Shown here: piece by piece, positions 62,933 to 64,000 of the stretch | How positions within the stretch are numbered: position 1 is the stretch's first letter | Layout: each line of letters starts with the position of its first letter | Notes under the pieces: generated by a model | The model's input: the letters and a program-made list of their open reading frames with translations, nothing else | What the model was told of the DNA's origin: nothing | Databases searched by the model: none | DNA from: Isoetes taiwanensis | Lineage: Eukaryota > Streptophyta > Lycopodiopsida > Isoetales > Isoetaceae | Assembly (NCBI GenBank): GCA_021234155.1 | Contig: JAJEKV010000101.1 | Location: forward strand, 3,391,748-3,455,747 | Length of the DNA: 64,000 nucleotides | Reading direction: 5' to 3' | Made by a program: the position numbers and the translations under genes

Positions 62933-63512
62933 ACCATGGAATAATTTAAGGGCTAAACTTAGCTATTTGGCATTTTTTTAGCACATTTTGAAAAAAAAAA
63001 AAAAAATTGGCTAAAGTAAATGGAAAAAATTGGAAAAAAGATAATAATTTTAGCTTAACTTTTTTTGGGACTGCACCAGACCTGGAGCTCTTTAGCCAAA
63101 TGCTAGAAAGTAAGAGAGTGAAATTTTATATTGTTTAGCTAAGCCATAGAAATATCATTCTAATTTAAAAGAAATATATGATTAGTAGTTTAGTTTCTAG
63201 CATTATAAATTAATTTAAGTCATAGATTTTGCTAGTTAGCATTATTTTAGAATATTTTCACAAAGAAAATGACTAAAATAAGTGGAAACAATTGGAAAAA
63301 AGTATAGTAATTTGGCTTGATATTTCCGTTGGCCACACCATAGAAATTTTTGGGAAGATGTTTGGGTTAGTTTAGCTAAACGCTAGAAAGTATGAGATGA
63401 AAATATGTAGAGTTTAGCTAAACCACAGAAAGTTTGGGGATTACTATCGAGCAAGTTTAGCTAAAGTCATTCTGGCTAATAAGAAATATGCGATTAGTAA
63501 TTTATTCCCTGG
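62933..63512. mobile_element. MITE-like insert with inverted ends, head-to-tail dimer
   Basis: About 580 bp splitting a K block. The left end 'ccatggaataattta' and the complement of the right end 'ccagggaataaatta' match at 13 of 15 positions. Host 'ataca' flanks both sides (62928-62932 and 63513-63517), while uninterrupted K blocks have it once ('gtaagatacagtggcc'). The interior is AT-rich with no gene and consists of two related halves (about 62934-63205 and 63206-63512). Each half has 'tggaaaaa' or 'tggaaaca' near a 'ttggaaaaaag', then 'gctagaaagta', 'tttagctaa' and 'gattagta'. The superfamily is unclear: a 5-bp duplication does not fit the common plant families neatly. Confidence 0.6.
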
Positions 63513-64000
63513 ATACAGTGGCCTTTAAAATTGATTTCAACAAGTCAATTTAAGTGCTTCTTGTTGGTGTTAATGATGGCAAACATAGTCTGATAGATAC
63601 TCTATATGAATCTATTTATCACTATTGTTAACATCTCCACTCATCTTTATATTATAATGTTAACTCATGTGTCATGGATCACGCCCTAAAACTTTGGACG
63701 GCCCAGATTTACTTGAATTTTTTTTTTTGATGCCTTAGATTTACTTGAAAAAGTTGATTGGTACTTTTCTTTCTTAAGTTTTCCACGTTTTAAGGTCTCT
63801 GCCGCCATTGGCGAGGATATGGTGGTAGCAATGGAGCAATTGTGGAAATAGGATGCGGAAGGAAGCCGTTTTTTCGTGAGTTACTTTAGAAAGCATCTTC
63901 ACAAAGCATTTGCAGTGCGTGGCTTGGTGGTTGGATTTGCTACATCTAATTTAGACAACAAAAATAACCCAAATAATCTGTCATTTCTGTGTTGATTCTC
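63513..64000 (+). repeat. Rest of K and G blocks at the window end
   Basis: K resumes after the insert ('ttgatttcaacaagtcaatt', 'gtgcttcttgttggtg'), then G ('gatcacgccctaaaacttt', 'ggcttggtggttggatttgc', 'aacccaaataatctgtc'). Relative to other copies G lacks about 60 bases around 63870 and 63908. The unit continues beyond the window. Confidence 0.75.

Overview
The window is AT-rich nuclear DNA from a land plant with a large, repeat-rich genome. The evidence is three plant-type ER Hsp70 (BiP) genes, a plant Ty3/gypsy chromovirus and long non-coding repeats. A fern or gymnosperm would fit, but the sequence alone does not settle it. Nothing bacterial or organellar was seen.

Almost the whole window is one amplified locus. 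I use these block names throughout: T (BiP 3'-UTR tail), W, K, G and P (short recurring blocks, in that order), then either L1 (about 3.5-5 kb ending in the BiP promoter and BiP gene) or L2 (about 0.6 kb ending directly in the last five BiP codons plus T). Type I units (T-W-K-G-P-L1-BiP) occur four times: a decayed copy (about 4.2-9.1 kb, BiP fossil at 7.0-8.9 kb) and copies A (17.1-24.6 kb), B (24.6-31.4 kb) and C (37.9-46.7 kb). Type II units (T-W-K-G-P-L2) occur as a decayed copy at 0.5-2.7 kb, a tandem pair of 2.5 kb at 31.9-36.9 kb, and a copy from 47.1 kb interrupted by a retrotransposon. The stretch 9.1-17.1 kb is mostly unique spacer.

Inside the last type II unit lies a complete LTR retrotransposon (48,685-60,070): 2.3-kb LTRs beginning TG and ending CA, a 5-bp target duplication, a tRNA-Met-like primer site, gag, protease, RT, RNase H, integrase and a chromodomain. 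The RNase H-integrase-chromodomain half is duplicated in tandem. A second insert at 62.93-63.51 kb looks like a non-autonomous DNA element made of two head-to-tail units. A third, unclassified insert lies at 60.81-61.72 kb.

BiP copies A, B and C are close to identical and together cover one intronless gene of about 664 codons ending in HSEL. In this assembly each is broken by several frameshifts or stops. Those breaks, and most differences between the two LTRs, sit at CAG/CTG (CHG) positions. That pattern suggests basecalling or polishing error at methylated CHG sites more than true gene death, so the reading frames should not be taken at face value until the sequence is re-polished.
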